64,000 nt of DNA from Streptomyces paludis (lineage in GTDB: Bacteria; Actinomycetota; Actinomycetes; Streptomycetales; Streptomycetaceae): NCBI RefSeq assembly GCF_003344965.1, contig NZ_CP031194.1:1178001-1242000 (forward strand). Direction: 5' to 3'. Below are positions 51,273-59,496 of this stretch, piece by piece (position 1 is the stretch's first letter; each line of letters begins with the position of its first letter). The translations under genes were made by a program, and so were the position numbers. The notes under the pieces were generated by a model. That model was not told the DNA's origin. It searched no databases and was given only the letters and a program-made list of their open reading frames with translations.

Positions 51273-52337
51273 TCAGCCCTCCAGGAACGGGTAGTCCGTG
51301 TACCCCTTGTCGTCGCCGCCGAAGAACGTCGACGGGTCGACGTCGTTGTACGGGCCGCCCGCCTTGAGCCGGGCCGGCAGGTCCGGGTTGCTGAGGAAGA
51401 GCACGCCGTACGAGATCACGTCGGCCGTGCCGTCCTCGATCAGCTTCAGCTCGGCGGCGCTCGTCGGGCCCTCGGTCTTGACGTTGAGGATGAACGTCCC
51501 CGGGAACAGCTTGCGCACGGTCTCGGTGAACTCGCGGTTGATCTCGATCAGATGCAGGAACGCGAGGTCGAGCGTCGCCAGCTCACGTACGAGCGCCGTG
51601 TACGTGGGCTCGAAGTCCGGCTCTTCGAGGCCGAGGCTGCCGTTCGACGGCGAGAGCCGGATACCGGTCCTGGCGGCGCCGATCTCGGCGACGACCGCGC
51701 GGGCGACCTCCACCGCGAAGCGGATCCGGTTCTCGGCCGAGCCGCCCCACTCGTCGGTGCGCACATTGGAGTTGGGCGCCAGGAACTGGTGGATCAGATA
51801 GCCGTTGGCGCCGTGCAGCTCGACGCCGTCGAAGCCCGCCTCGATGGCGTTGCGGGCCGCCGAGACGAAGTCCGCGACGGTCGCCGTGATCTCCTCGGAG
51901 GTCAGCTCCTTCGGCGTCACGTAGTCCTTGGGACCGCTGTGCAGATAGACCTGGCCCGGCGCGGCGACGGCCGAGGGTGCGACGGGGACGAGACCGTCCG
52001 GCAGCAGGTCCGGGTGGCCGATCCGGCCGCCGTGCATGAGCTGCGCGACGATCTTCCCGCCCTTGGCGTGCACGGCGTCGGTGACCTTGCGCCACGCGTC
52101 GATCTGCTCCTGGCTGTGCAGCCCGGGCGTGTCCGGGTAGCCCTGGCCGATCACCGACGGCTGGATCCCCTCGGTGATCAGCAGCCCGCCGGAGGCCCGC
52201 TGGGCGTAGTACTCCGCCGTCGAGTCGGTGGGCGAGTTCCCGGGGCCGAACGCGCGGCTGCGGGTCATCGGGGCGAGGGCTATCCGGTTGCTGAGCGGCG
52301 TGCCCGCGAGATCGAGCGGATCGAAGGCGGTCGTCAT
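51273..52337 (-). CDS. Alkene reductase (Old Yellow Enzyme family)
   Basis: A 354-aa FMN-dependent NAD(P)H:alkene oxidoreductase. N-terminal NRIALAPMTRSRAFG, the active-site region VAQLMHGGRIGHPDLLPDG, GVELHGANGYLIHQFLAPNSNVRTDEWGG and the phosphate-binding C-terminal part DVISYGVLFLSNPDLP are all typical (NemA-like). It likely reduces electrophilic enones or nitroesters. It is divergent from a MarR regulator with two TTGG-N4-CCAA sites in between. AGGAGCG precedes the ATG. Confidence 0.92.
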   Translation of the reverse strand: MTTAFDPLDLAGTPLSNRIALAPMTRSRAFGPGNSPTDSTAEYYAQRASGGLLITEGIQPSVIGQGYPDTPGLHSQEQIDAWRKVTDAVHAKGGKIVAQLMHGGRIGHPDLLPDGLVPVAPSAVAAPGQVYLHSGPKDYVTPKELTSEEITATVADFVSAARNAIEAGFDGVELHGANGYLIHQFLAPNSNVRTDEWGGSAENRIRFAVEVARAVVAEIGAARTGIRLSPSNGSLGLEEPDFEPTYTALVRELATLDLAFLHLIEINREFTETVRKLFPGTFILNVKTEGPTSAAELKLIEDGTADVISYGVLFLSNPDLPARLKAGGPYNDVDPSTFFGGDDKGYTDYPFLEG

Positions 52338-52366
52338 GGGGGCGCTCCTGTTACGTGGCGGCTTAT

Positions 52367-52378
52367 GTGGTCGGCCAA
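52367..52378. promoter_or_regulatory. MarR-type operator, left site
   Basis: GTGGTCGGCCAA, one mismatch from the palindrome TTGGTCGGCCAA, in the leader of the Old Yellow Enzyme gene. It is the mirror image of the site at 52410-52421. Confidence 0.6.
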
Positions 52379-52409
52379 ATAAATAACCAGGGTCACTGTA
52401 ACGCATTAA

Positions 52410-52421
52410 TTGGCCGACCAA
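52410..52421. promoter_or_regulatory. MarR-type operator, right site
   Basis: TTGGCCGACCAA, an TTGG-N4-CCAA palindrome, 16 nt before the MarR ATG. It pairs with the left site across 31 bp, placing both divergent promoters between or over MarR dimers. Confidence 0.6.
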
Positions 52422-52436
52422 GCTAAACTCTTTCCC

Positions 52437-52952
52437 ATGAACCCGGACCCCGCCTGTACGGACGAGCTGCCCACCACCGCGCGCGGTGGCCCCGTCAGCC
52501 ACACGCTGTCCCGGGTCGCCAGGCTGCACCGCATCGCCGCGGCCAAGCTGCTGCGGGACACCGGCCTCTACCCGGGCCAGGAGTTCCTGATGATGCACCT
52601 GTGGGACCGCTCCCCGGTCCGCCAGTCCGAGCTGATCAGGTCGATGGACCTCGACCCGTCGACCGTCACCAAGATGCTCCAGCGGCTCGACAGCGCGGGG
52701 TACGTACAGCGCCGCCCCGACCCGAGCGACGGCCGCGCGGTGCTGGTCGAGGCCACCGACAGCAGCTGCCCGCTGGGCGCGGAGGTACGCAGCGCCTGGA
52801 CGGAGCTGGAGAACCACACGCTGGCCGGCCTGGACGCCACCGAACGCGCGGAGCTGGCCCGGCTGCTCGCCAAGGTCGAGAAGAACCTCTGCACGGAAAC
52901 GGCGGAGTGCCCGGACAGCCCGGACCGCCAAGGCAGCCCGGACCGCGCCTGA
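52437..52952 (+). CDS. MarR family transcriptional regulator
   Basis: A 171-aa winged-helix regulator. The DNA-binding part reads LYPGQEFLMMHLWDRSPVRQSELIRSMDLDPSTVTKMLQRLDSAGYVQRRPDPSDGRAVLVEAT, a textbook MarR core with the DxRxxxV wing. Flanking helices dimerise. It is divergent from the Old Yellow Enzyme gene, a common pairing in which electrophiles relieve repression. One Cys pair candidate (Cys in DSSCPLG and KNLCTE) could sense redox, but this is speculative. Start ATG 52437, at most weakly supported by a ribosome site. Confidence 0.92.
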   Translation: MNPDPACTDELPTTARGGPVSHTLSRVARLHRIAAAKLLRDTGLYPGQEFLMMHLWDRSPVRQSELIRSMDLDPSTVTKMLQRLDSAGYVQRRPDPSDGRAVLVEATDSSCPLGAEVRSAWTELENHTLAGLDATERAELARLLAKVEKNLCTETAECPDSPDRQGSPDRA

Positions 52953-52962
52953 GCGACGCGGC

Positions 52963-54018
52963 TCAGCCCGCCAGTACGTCCAGCGCGCGGTCCACGTCGG
53001 CGGTGGTGTTGTACAGGTGGAAGGAGGCCCGGACGTTGCCCGCGCGCAGCGAGATGTACACCTCCGCCCGCCGCAGATCGTCCGCGCGGTGCTCCAGGCC
53101 GGGTACGGAGACGATGGCGGAGGGGCCCGAGACCGGGACCGGTTCGAGGCCCAGGGAGGTCAGACCGGCGCGGAAGCGGGCCGCGAGAGTGGTGGCGCGG
53201 GTGTGGAGCGGGTCGATGCCCAGCTCCTCCACCAGCGCGAGCGACTGCTCGGCGCCGTGGTACGCGAGGAAGGACGGCGCCTCGTCGTAGCGGCGCGCGG
53301 TGCTGGTCAGCGGGGAGACCGCGCCGTAGTTGCTGCCCCAGAGGTCCTCGCCGGTGAGCCAGCCCGCGTGGATCGGGCGCAGCGACTCCTGGGCGTCCTC
53401 GGTCACCGTCAGGAACGACGCGCCGCGCGGACAGAGCAGGTACTTGAACGCGCCGGTGACGGTGTAGTCGTACGCCCCGGCGTCCAGCGGGAGCCAGCCG
53501 GCGGACTGGCTGGCGTCCAGCAGCGTACGGGCGCCGTGCGCCTCGGCCGCCGCCCGTACGCCCGTGAGGTCCGCGAGCCGGCCGTCGGCCGACTGTACGG
53601 CGGAGAAGGCCACCAGCGCGGTGTCCGGCCGCACCTCGTCGGCCAGCTTCTCCAGCGGTACGTACCGGAGCCGGAGATCGCCGCGGACCGCGAAGGGTGT
53701 GACGACCGAGCTGAACTCCCCCTCCGGCAGGAGCACTTCGGCGCCCGGCTCCAGCGAGGCGGCGATCAGCCCGACATGTACGGAGACACAGCCGCCCAGC
53801 GCGACCCGCTCGGCGGGCACCCCGGCCAGCCGGGCGAAGGAGGCGCGCACGGCGGCCAGGGACTCTAAGCTGCCCGCGCCCTCCCCCTGCCGCCCGGTCG
53901 CGTTCGACTCGGCCAGCCGCTGGACGGCGGTGATGGCCCGGCGGGGCAGCAGCCCGCAGCTGGAGGTGTTCAGATACGTCGCGTCGGGCGCGAACTCGGC
54001 GCCTCCCAGGGGTTCCAT
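52963..54018 (-). CDS. Class V aminotransferase-fold PLP enzyme (cysteine desulfurase-like)
   Basis: A 351-aa fold-type I enzyme. YLNTSSCGLLPRRAI opens the protein, LLDASQSAGWLPLDA carries the cofactor Asp, and the PLP lysine is in YTVTGAFKYLLCPRGASFL. The pattern is that of isopenicillin-N-epimerase/cysteine-desulfurase-like proteins of unknown substrate. AAGGTGGAG precedes ATG 54018. It lies 10 bp from the end of the convergent MarR gene. Confidence 0.87.
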   Translation of the reverse strand: MEPLGGAEFAPDATYLNTSSCGLLPRRAITAVQRLAESNATGRQGEGAGSLESLAAVRASFARLAGVPAERVALGGCVSVHVGLIAASLEPGAEVLLPEGEFSSVVTPFAVRGDLRLRYVPLEKLADEVRPDTALVAFSAVQSADGRLADLTGVRAAAEAHGARTLLDASQSAGWLPLDAGAYDYTVTGAFKYLLCPRGASFLTVTEDAQESLRPIHAGWLTGEDLWGSNYGAVSPLTSTARRYDEAPSFLAYHGAEQSLALVEELGIDPLHTRATTLAARFRAGLTSLGLEPVPVSGPSAIVSVPGLEHRADDLRRAEVYISLRAGNVRASFHLYNTTADVDRALDVLAG

Positions 54019-54087
54019 GGCTCCACCTTGGAACCCCCGGTCCGCGCGGTCAATCACGCATCGCCGGCGGCCGCCCATAGGCGATGT

Positions 54088-54882
54088 CTACGAAGGGGCC
54101 CCGGCCTGCGCGGACGCCGGGTCCGACGCCGGGCCGGACTTCGAGGCCGGCACCGCGCACGCGCCGTCGGTGTCGCACACCTCGCCGCCTGCCTCGCCGC
54201 TCACCTCGCCGGAACCGGCGCCGGCGCCGACCATCGTGACCGTCGTACGGCTCCCCCACGCCTGCTCCAGCGCCTGGGTGAAGACCTCGGCCGGCTGGCC
54301 GCCCGAGACCCCGATGCGCCGGTCGAACACGAAGAACGGCACTCCGTTCGCGCCCAGTTCGGCGGCCTCGCGCTCGTCGTCCCGTACCGCGTCGGCGTAG
54401 GCGTCGGGGTCCGCGAGGACCTCCCGTACCTCCGTCTCCGCGAGCCCGGCCTCGACGGCGAGCCGGACCAGGGTCCCGTCGTCGTAGACGGACCGCTCCT
54501 CCGCGAAGTTGGCGCGGTAGGCGAGATCGAGCAGCTCGTTCTGGCGGCCCCGGGCCCTGGCCAGGTGCAGCAGCCGGTGGATGTCGAAGGTGGAGCCGTG
54601 GTCGCGGCCCTCGCTCCGGTAGCCGAGCCCCTCGGACCGCGCCTGCGTGGCGACGTGCTCCTCCATGGCCCGCACCTCGTCGGCGCCGCGCCCGTACTTG
54701 GCGGCCAGCATGTCCGTCACCTGTACGGTGTCGCCCTTGGCCCGCCCCGGGTCCAGCTCGAAGGACCGGTGCACCACCTCGACACCGTCCCGGTGCGCGA
54801 AGCCGGCGAGTCCCTTCTCGAACCGGGCCTTGCCGATGTAGCACCAGGGACAGGCGATGTCGCTCCAGATCTCGACGCGCAT
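54088..54882 (-). CDS. DsbA family oxidoreductase (FrnE-like)
   Basis: A 264-aa cytosolic thioredoxin-fold protein. It begins MRVEIWSDIACPWCYIGKARFE with the CPWC redox motif (Cys11 and Cys14), then the helical insert, and the cis-Pro loop GANGVPFFVFD. This is the FrnE/2-hydroxychromene-2-carboxylate isomerase-like group; FrnE was first found in frenolicin gene clusters. The C-terminal ~50 residues are a Gly/Ser/Ala-rich tail containing one extra Cys pair (VCDTDGACAV). GGAGAG precedes ATG 54882. Confidence 0.9.
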   Translation of the reverse strand: MRVEIWSDIACPWCYIGKARFEKGLAGFAHRDGVEVVHRSFELDPGRAKGDTVQVTDMLAAKYGRGADEVRAMEEHVATQARSEGLGYRSEGRDHGSTFDIHRLLHLARARGRQNELLDLAYRANFAEERSVYDDGTLVRLAVEAGLAETEVREVLADPDAYADAVRDDEREAAELGANGVPFFVFDRRIGVSGGQPAEVFTQALEQAWGSRTTVTMVGAGAGSGEVSGEAGGEVCDTDGACAVPASKSGPASDPASAQAGAPS

Positions 54883-55000
54883 GTGTCTGCTTCTCTCCAG
54901 GGTCGCGAGACGGTACGGAGGCACCCTCCGCACGTACGCCAACGCGATCGCCCGCCGGGGCATTCCCGGGGCGTTCCCGGAGCACAACTCCACACAGGCC

Positions 55001-55225
55001 CTAACGCACCTGGTGGATGTACAGCGCGCCGCACGCGTGGCAGAGCGGTGTCCCCGCCTCCGTGCCCCACGCGTCGGCCGACTGGGTGACCGCGTCCGGG
55101 CTCAGGTCGCGCCCGCAGAGCGCCGTCTCCTCGCCGGCGCGCACCATGTGCCACACCTCGAACCGCGCGTCGGGGTCCCGGGGCGTGGTCCCGTCCGCGT
55201 ATTCGGCGCGCATCTCGTAGTGCAT
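55001..55225 (-). CDS. Small conserved hypothetical protein with CxxC
   Basis: A 74-aa protein (MHYEMRAEYADGTTPRDPDA, ending TPLCHACGALYIHQVR). The CHAC motif and an earlier Cys (TALCGRDL) could hold a metal or form a disulfide. GGGAGG precedes the ATG. Similar short proteins are frequent in Streptomyces; function unknown. Confidence 0.75.
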   Translation of the reverse strand: MHYEMRAEYADGTTPRDPDARFEVWHMVRAGEETALCGRDLSPDAVTQSADAWGTEAGTPLCHACGALYIHQVR

Positions 55226-55318
55226 GGTGAGCCTCCCGTGAGCATCGGCTGAGCATCGGCGCGACGTCCCGGGGTGCCCCGGCCCGTCCGGCGACGCATG
55301 ATTTCCGCGCCGCCGGGC

Positions 55319-55366
55319 CGCTCAAACAGCGGGGCGCTCAAACAGCGGGCCGCTCAAACAGGGCGG
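55319..55366. repeat. Three tandem 16-bp hairpin repeats
   Basis: The unit CGCTCAAACAGCGGGG occurs three times with a 16-bp period. Each unit can fold as (C)CGCT-CAAAC-AGCG(G). It lies 17 bp past the stop of the siderophore permease operon, so it may act as a terminator array or a processing site. Confidence 0.7.
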
Positions 55367-55382
55367 GGAGGGCCGTCTGCCG

Positions 55383-56504
55383 TCACAGCACCCCCTTGCG
55401 CCACTCCCGCATCAGCAGAAAGCCGAGATACGCGCCCCCGATGGCCATTGTGTAGATGCCGACGGGCAGGTTCTCGAAGAGGGGCAGCTGCTGGGCGCAG
55501 AGGTCGGCGGTGACCAGAAGGAGGGCGCCGAACAGGGCGGAGAGGGTGAGGTGGGGGCCGGAGGAGCGGGTGAGGCGTTTGGCGATCTGCGGGGCGGTCA
55601 GGGCGATGAAGGCGATCGGTCCGGCCACGCTGACGGCGCCCGCGGAGAGCACGATGGAGAGCAGGACGGCGAGGCTCTTCGTCGTCCGGGGTTCGGCGCC
55701 CAGCCCGGCCGCGATCTCGTCGCCCATCTCCCCGAGGGAGAGCCGGCGGGCGATGAGGGCGGTGAGCGGGACGGTGACCAGCAGGACGAGCCAGATGGTG
55801 GTGGCGTGGTCCCAGGAGCGGGCCGCCAGGCTGCCGTTGACGTACGCGGTGAGCACCGCCGCCTTGTCGCGCTCGACGGCGTAGACGACGTACTGGATGA
55901 CCGCCGTGGCGATGGCGGCCACCCCGATCCCGGCGACGACCAGCCGTCCGGGGTTGCGGAAGCCGCTGCCCGTCGACACGTACACCAGCGCCATGGCGAG
56001 CGCGGCGCCGGCGAGGGCGCCCGCCCACACCGGGACCGTGCCGGGCAGCAGCAGGGCGACGATCGCCGCCCCCGCGCCCGCCCCGGCGCCCAGTCCGATC
56101 ACGTCCGGGCTGCCCAGAGGGTTGCGGGTGACCGACTGGAAGAGCGCGCCCGACAGCCCGAGGGCCGCGCCGGTGCCGATCCCGACGACCAGCCGCGGTC
56201 CGCGCAGCCGCTCCAGCACGAAGGCGTTCTTGCCGGTGGCCCCGCCGGTGAGGGCGCCGGGGAGGTCGGCCAGGGAGATACCGAGCCGGCCGAGCGAGAG
56301 CGTGGCGACGGCGGCGACGGCCGTCAGGAGGACGGTGCAGAGCGCCACCACGACCGAGACCCGCCGGACGGGCAGGGCGACGGCGCCGCCGAGGGTGAGG
56401 TAGCCGCGCGGGCCGCCCGAGCCGCGCGGCACGACCGGCTTCGTACCCCCCGAAGTACCCCCCGATGCACCCGGCTTCGTACCCGCCGCAGAACCCGCCG
56501 TCAT
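55383..56504 (-). CDS. FecCD family iron-siderophore ABC transporter permease
   Basis: A 373-aa membrane protein with about nine helices. Conserved stretches: LRGPRLVVGIGTGAALGLSGALFQSVTRNPLGSPDVIGLGAGAG, and the coupling-helix region SLGEMGDEIAAGLGAEP, then GPIAFIALTAPQIAKRL. The N-terminal ~35 residues are a Gly/Thr/Ser-rich tail (TKPGASGGTSGGTKP). Its ATG overlaps the upstream permease stop (ATGA). No ATPase gene follows in this window, so the importer may share an ATPase encoded elsewhere. Confidence 0.92.
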   Translation of the reverse strand: MTAGSAAGTKPGASGGTSGGTKPVVPRGSGGPRGYLTLGGAVALPVRRVSVVVALCTVLLTAVAAVATLSLGRLGISLADLPGALTGGATGKNAFVLERLRGPRLVVGIGTGAALGLSGALFQSVTRNPLGSPDVIGLGAGAGAGAAIVALLLPGTVPVWAGALAGAALAMALVYVSTGSGFRNPGRLVVAGIGVAAIATAVIQYVVYAVERDKAAVLTAYVNGSLAARSWDHATTIWLVLLVTVPLTALIARRLSLGEMGDEIAAGLGAEPRTTKSLAVLLSIVLSAGAVSVAGPIAFIALTAPQIAKRLTRSSGPHLTLSALFGALLLVTADLCAQQLPLFENLPVGIYTMAIGGAYLGFLLMREWRKGVL

Positions 56505-57541
56505 CCGTTCCCCCTCATCCTGCGTACGGCGAAGAGCAGCGCCGGCGCTCCGACGAACGCCGTCACCACCCCGACCATCAGCTCCTGCGGGCGCAGCACC
56601 ACCCGGCCGACGACATCCGCCGCCAGCAGCAGCGTCGGGCCCACGAGCGCGGAGAACACGATCTGGACCCGGAAGTCGATACCGACCAGGGCCCGCACGA
56701 TATGCGGGACGGCCAGCCCGACGAAGGCGATGGGCCCGACGGCCGCCGTCGCCGCCGCGCTCAGCAGCGTCGCCGCGATCAGCCCGCCGCCGCGCAGCAG
56801 GGCCGGGTTGGCGCCCAGCGAGGTGGCGGAGTCGTCGCCGAGGGCGAGCGTGTTGAGCCCCGGCCCGAGCAGCAGCGCGAGGACGAGACCGGTGGCCGCG
56901 AAGGGCAGGACGGCGGTGAACACGTCGAAGTCCCGGCCGCCGAGCGCGCCGACGACCCAGTACCGGTAGCTGTCGAAGACCTTCGGCCGGCTCAGGGTGA
57001 CCGCCTGGATGAAGGCCATCAGGACGGCGGAGAGGACCGCTCCGGCGAGGACAAGCCGTACGAGACTCGTGCTCGCGCCCGCCGAGCCGATGGCGTGCAC
57101 CAGCACCCCGGCGAGCAGCGCGCCCGGCAGCGCCCACCACATGGTGTCCGTACGGCCCGACGCGCCGAAGAAGGCCGTGGCGGCCACGACGCTCGCCGCC
57201 GCGCCCGCGTTGATGCCGAGCAGCCCCGGATCCGCGAGGGGGTTACGGGTGACGCCCTGCATCAGCGTCCCGGCGACGGCGAGGCAGACCCCGGCGAGCA
57301 GCCCGAGCGCGGTCCTCGGGTAGCGGCTCTCGATGACGGTGGTGACATACGGGTCGGCCGTGCCGGCGACGGCGTCCAGGACATCGCCGAACGAGGTGGT
57401 CCTGGAGCCGAACATGACGCTCGCCAGTACGGCGAGCGCCAGCAGGGCCACCGCGGCGAGCAGGCTGTACGCCAGCCGGGCGGGCCCCACACGTGTGGTG
57501 GCGCGGGGTCCGCCGGGCCGGGCCGGTGCGGTGATGGTCAT
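56501..57541 (-). CDS. FecCD family iron-siderophore ABC transporter permease
   Basis: A 346-aa membrane subunit, partner of the next permease. It shows YPRTALGLLAGVCLAVAGTLMQGVTRNPLADPGLLGINAGAAASVV, the coupling region ALGDDSATSLGANPALLRGG, and GPIAFVGLAVPHIVRALVG. It lies between the binding-protein gene (28 bp upstream) and the second permease (4-nt overlap), forming a binding protein-permease-permease operon. Confidence 0.93.
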   Translation of the reverse strand: MTITAPARPGGPRATTRVGPARLAYSLLAAVALLALAVLASVMFGSRTTSFGDVLDAVAGTADPYVTTVIESRYPRTALGLLAGVCLAVAGTLMQGVTRNPLADPGLLGINAGAAASVVAATAFFGASGRTDTMWWALPGALLAGVLVHAIGSAGASTSLVRLVLAGAVLSAVLMAFIQAVTLSRPKVFDSYRYWVVGALGGRDFDVFTAVLPFAATGLVLALLLGPGLNTLALGDDSATSLGANPALLRGGGLIAATLLSAAATAAVGPIAFVGLAVPHIVRALVGIDFRVQIVFSALVGPTLLLAADVVGRVVLRPQELMVGVVTAFVGAPALLFAVRRMRGNG

Positions 57542-57569
57542 CCGGTTCTGCTACGCCTCACTCGTCGGG

Positions 57570-58625
57570 TTACTTGTCGAGGGTGGCGACGGCCTTGTCG
57601 ATCATCGGCAGGTAGCGGTCGATGACCCACGGGACGGTCAGCGGGTTGATGATCGAGGACGCGGTGACGAAGGAGTTGTCCGTACCGGCGACGACGGAAC
57701 CGCGCTTGATGGCCGGGATCGCCGCGTACAGCTTCTGTCCCTCGACCTCCTTCTTGCTCTTGGCGTCGCTGTAGAACGTGAAGATCAGGTCGCTGTCCTT
57801 GAGCTTCTCGCCGTTCTCCAGACCGATGATGGCGGAGGCGGTGCCCTCGGTCTCCTTGAACGTCTTCACCACCGGGTCGGGTGTGAGGCCGAGGGAGCTG
57901 ACCATCGAGACGCGCTGCTCCTCCGGCAGGAACACCCCGAGCGTGCCCGGTCCCGTCGTGTAGATGTACGAGAACGAGACGTCCTTGTACTGCGGCCGGG
58001 TGGCGGCGGCGTCGGCGAGCTGCTTCTCGATCTTCGTCGTCAGCGTCTTGGCCTCGTCGGGCGCGCCGAGCGCCTTGGCGATGATCTCGATCTGCTCGTC
58101 CCAGTCCGTGCTCCACGCCAGCTTCGGGTAGGCGACCGTGGGCGCGATGTCGGCGAGGATGTCGTACTGCTCCTGCGTGATGCCCGACCAGGGGGCGAGG
58201 ATGACATCGGGCTCCAGCTCGGTGATGGCCTCGAAGTCGATGTCCTCGCCGCCCGCGAACTGGGTGGGCAGCTTCTCGCCGTTCTTCTCCACCGCCTCGT
58301 GGATCCAGGGCAGATAGCCGGTCTTGTCGCTGCCCCACTCGTAGCTCTCGATGCCCACGGGCGTGTGCCCGAGCGCGATGGCGGTCTCTGTGGAGCCCTG
58401 GCCCAGCGTGACGACGCGCTCCGGCTGCTCGGTGATCTTCGCCGTGCCGAGCGCGCTCTTGATGGAGACCGGGAACGCGCCTGCCTCCGTCTTCGTCGAC
58501 TTCGAGCCGGTGGACTCCGTCTCGTCCGAGCCGGACGAGCAGCCGCCGAGCACCAGGGCCAGGGCGGCGGCGGTGGCCGGTACGGCGAGGGTCTGACGGC
58601 GCGCGCGCTTGAACCAGGTTGGCAT
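57570..58625 (-). CDS. Iron-siderophore ABC transporter substrate-binding lipoprotein
   Basis: A 351-aa lipoprotein. The signal peptide ends in the lipobox LVLGGC (Cys28), so it is membrane-tethered. The class III binding-protein fold (FecB/FhuD) is shown by PERVVTLGQGSTETAIALGHTPVGI, LEPDVILAPWSGITQEQYDILADIAPTVAYP and the late VASSIINPL-like TASSIINPLTVPWVI. Which siderophore is bound cannot be told. AAGGA precedes the ATG. An iron box lies about 80 bp upstream of the start, so the operon should be DmdR1-regulated. Confidence 0.93.
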   Translation of the reverse strand: MPTWFKRARRQTLAVPATAAALALVLGGCSSGSDETESTGSKSTKTEAGAFPVSIKSALGTAKITEQPERVVTLGQGSTETAIALGHTPVGIESYEWGSDKTGYLPWIHEAVEKNGEKLPTQFAGGEDIDFEAITELEPDVILAPWSGITQEQYDILADIAPTVAYPKLAWSTDWDEQIEIIAKALGAPDEAKTLTTKIEKQLADAAATRPQYKDVSFSYIYTTGPGTLGVFLPEEQRVSMVSSLGLTPDPVVKTFKETEGTASAIIGLENGEKLKDSDLIFTFYSDAKSKKEVEGQKLYAAIPAIKRGSVVAGTDNSFVTASSIINPLTVPWVIDRYLPMIDKAVATLDK

Positions 58626-58701
58626 GGGGGGGGGTCCTTCACGTGTTCGTTGACAGCCGGCCGAGAACGGATCGGCGGATTCCAGCGCGGATCGCAAAAT
58701 C

Positions 58702-58720
58702 TTAGGTAAGCCTAAGCTAA
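58702..58720. promoter_or_regulatory. Iron box (DmdR1/DtxR-type operator)
   Basis: TTAGGTAAGCCTAAGCTAA, read on the minus strand as TTAGCTTAGGCTTACCTAA, closely matches the 19-bp actinobacterial iron box TTAGGTTAGGCTAACCTAA. It lies ahead of the siderophore-binding protein gene. Confidence 0.9.
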
Positions 58721-58836
58721 GTGGGATTTTGCTTTCAACTGTCCCCCGCGAAAGATCCATCACGATCCGGCTGTCACGAGCGGCGCATCACGATCCGGCT
58801 GTCACGAGCGCCCCGTCAGCTCAAGCGACCGTCAGT

Positions 58837-59409
58837 TCAAGCGACCGTCAGCCGCAGCACCAGATGCGTGTCATGGCGCGGGGTGTCCGGGTCCGGGTAC
58901 CAGCCGTGGCGCTCGTAGAAGGAACGGGCGCGCAGATTCGGCTCGAAGACCTCCAGCCGGGCGGACTTGACCCCGGTCTCCCGCCAGGCCGCGACGCACG
59001 CGGTGTGCAGGGCGGTGCCGATGCCGTGGCGCCAGTGGGCGGGGGAGACATGGAGCTGAGTGAGCGTCATCACCGTATCGATCAGGCCGTACGCGGCGAC
59101 GCCGGCGAGCGCGCCCCCGTACTCGGCGCAGAGCACCGCCGCGCCCCGCTCCCGCTGCTGCCCCTGCTCCCGCGCCTGTTCCTGCCGGGTGAGGGCGCCC
59201 GCCCAGCCCTCGCGGGTACGCGCCCGCTCCGCCGGGCCGTCGAAGTCGTCCTCCGGGAGATGGCCCCGGTAGTACGTGGCGCGGGCCTCGGCGTGGAGTA
59301 CGGCGATGGCGTCCAGGTCGGCGGGGGCCGCGAGCCGGGTTGCGGTGTGGGTGGCGGTGTGGGTGGCGATGTGGGTGCCGTCGTGGGTCTCGTTGTAGTG
59401 CGTGTCCAT
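58837..59409 (-). CDS. GNAT family N-acetyltransferase
   Basis: A 190-aa acetyltransferase. The acetyl-CoA-binding motif reads LTQLHVSPAHWRHGIGTALHTACVAAWRETG (R-x-x-G-x-A-like RHGIGTA), followed by ARLEVFEPNLRARSFYERHGWYPD. The N-terminus holds a curious His/Thr repeat (THIATHTATHTATR) coded by a 12-bp tandem repeat. Start ATG 59409; the ribosome site is weak. Substrate unknown. Confidence 0.87.
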   Translation of the reverse strand: MDTHYNETHDGTHIATHTATHTATRLAAPADLDAIAVLHAEARATYYRGHLPEDDFDGPAERARTREGWAGALTRQEQAREQGQQRERGAAVLCAEYGGALAGVAAYGLIDTVMTLTQLHVSPAHWRHGIGTALHTACVAAWRETGVKSARLEVFEPNLRARSFYERHGWYPDPDTPRHDTHLVLRLTVA

Positions 59410-59425
59410 ACGGGCGAGGACGCCA

Positions 59426-59485
59426 AACGGCCGGGCCCCGGTTGCCGGGCGCGTCAGCGCAACCAGCAACCGGGGCCCGGCCGTT
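59426..59485. terminator. Very strong hairpin after the aldehyde dehydrogenase
   Basis: A perfect 20-bp stem AACGGCCGGGCCCCGGTTGC with its complement at 59466-59485 and a 20-nt loop, 12 bp past the dehydrogenase stop on the minus strand and just ahead of the GNAT start. Confidence 0.85.
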
Positions 59486-59496
59486 CGCGTCGCAGG

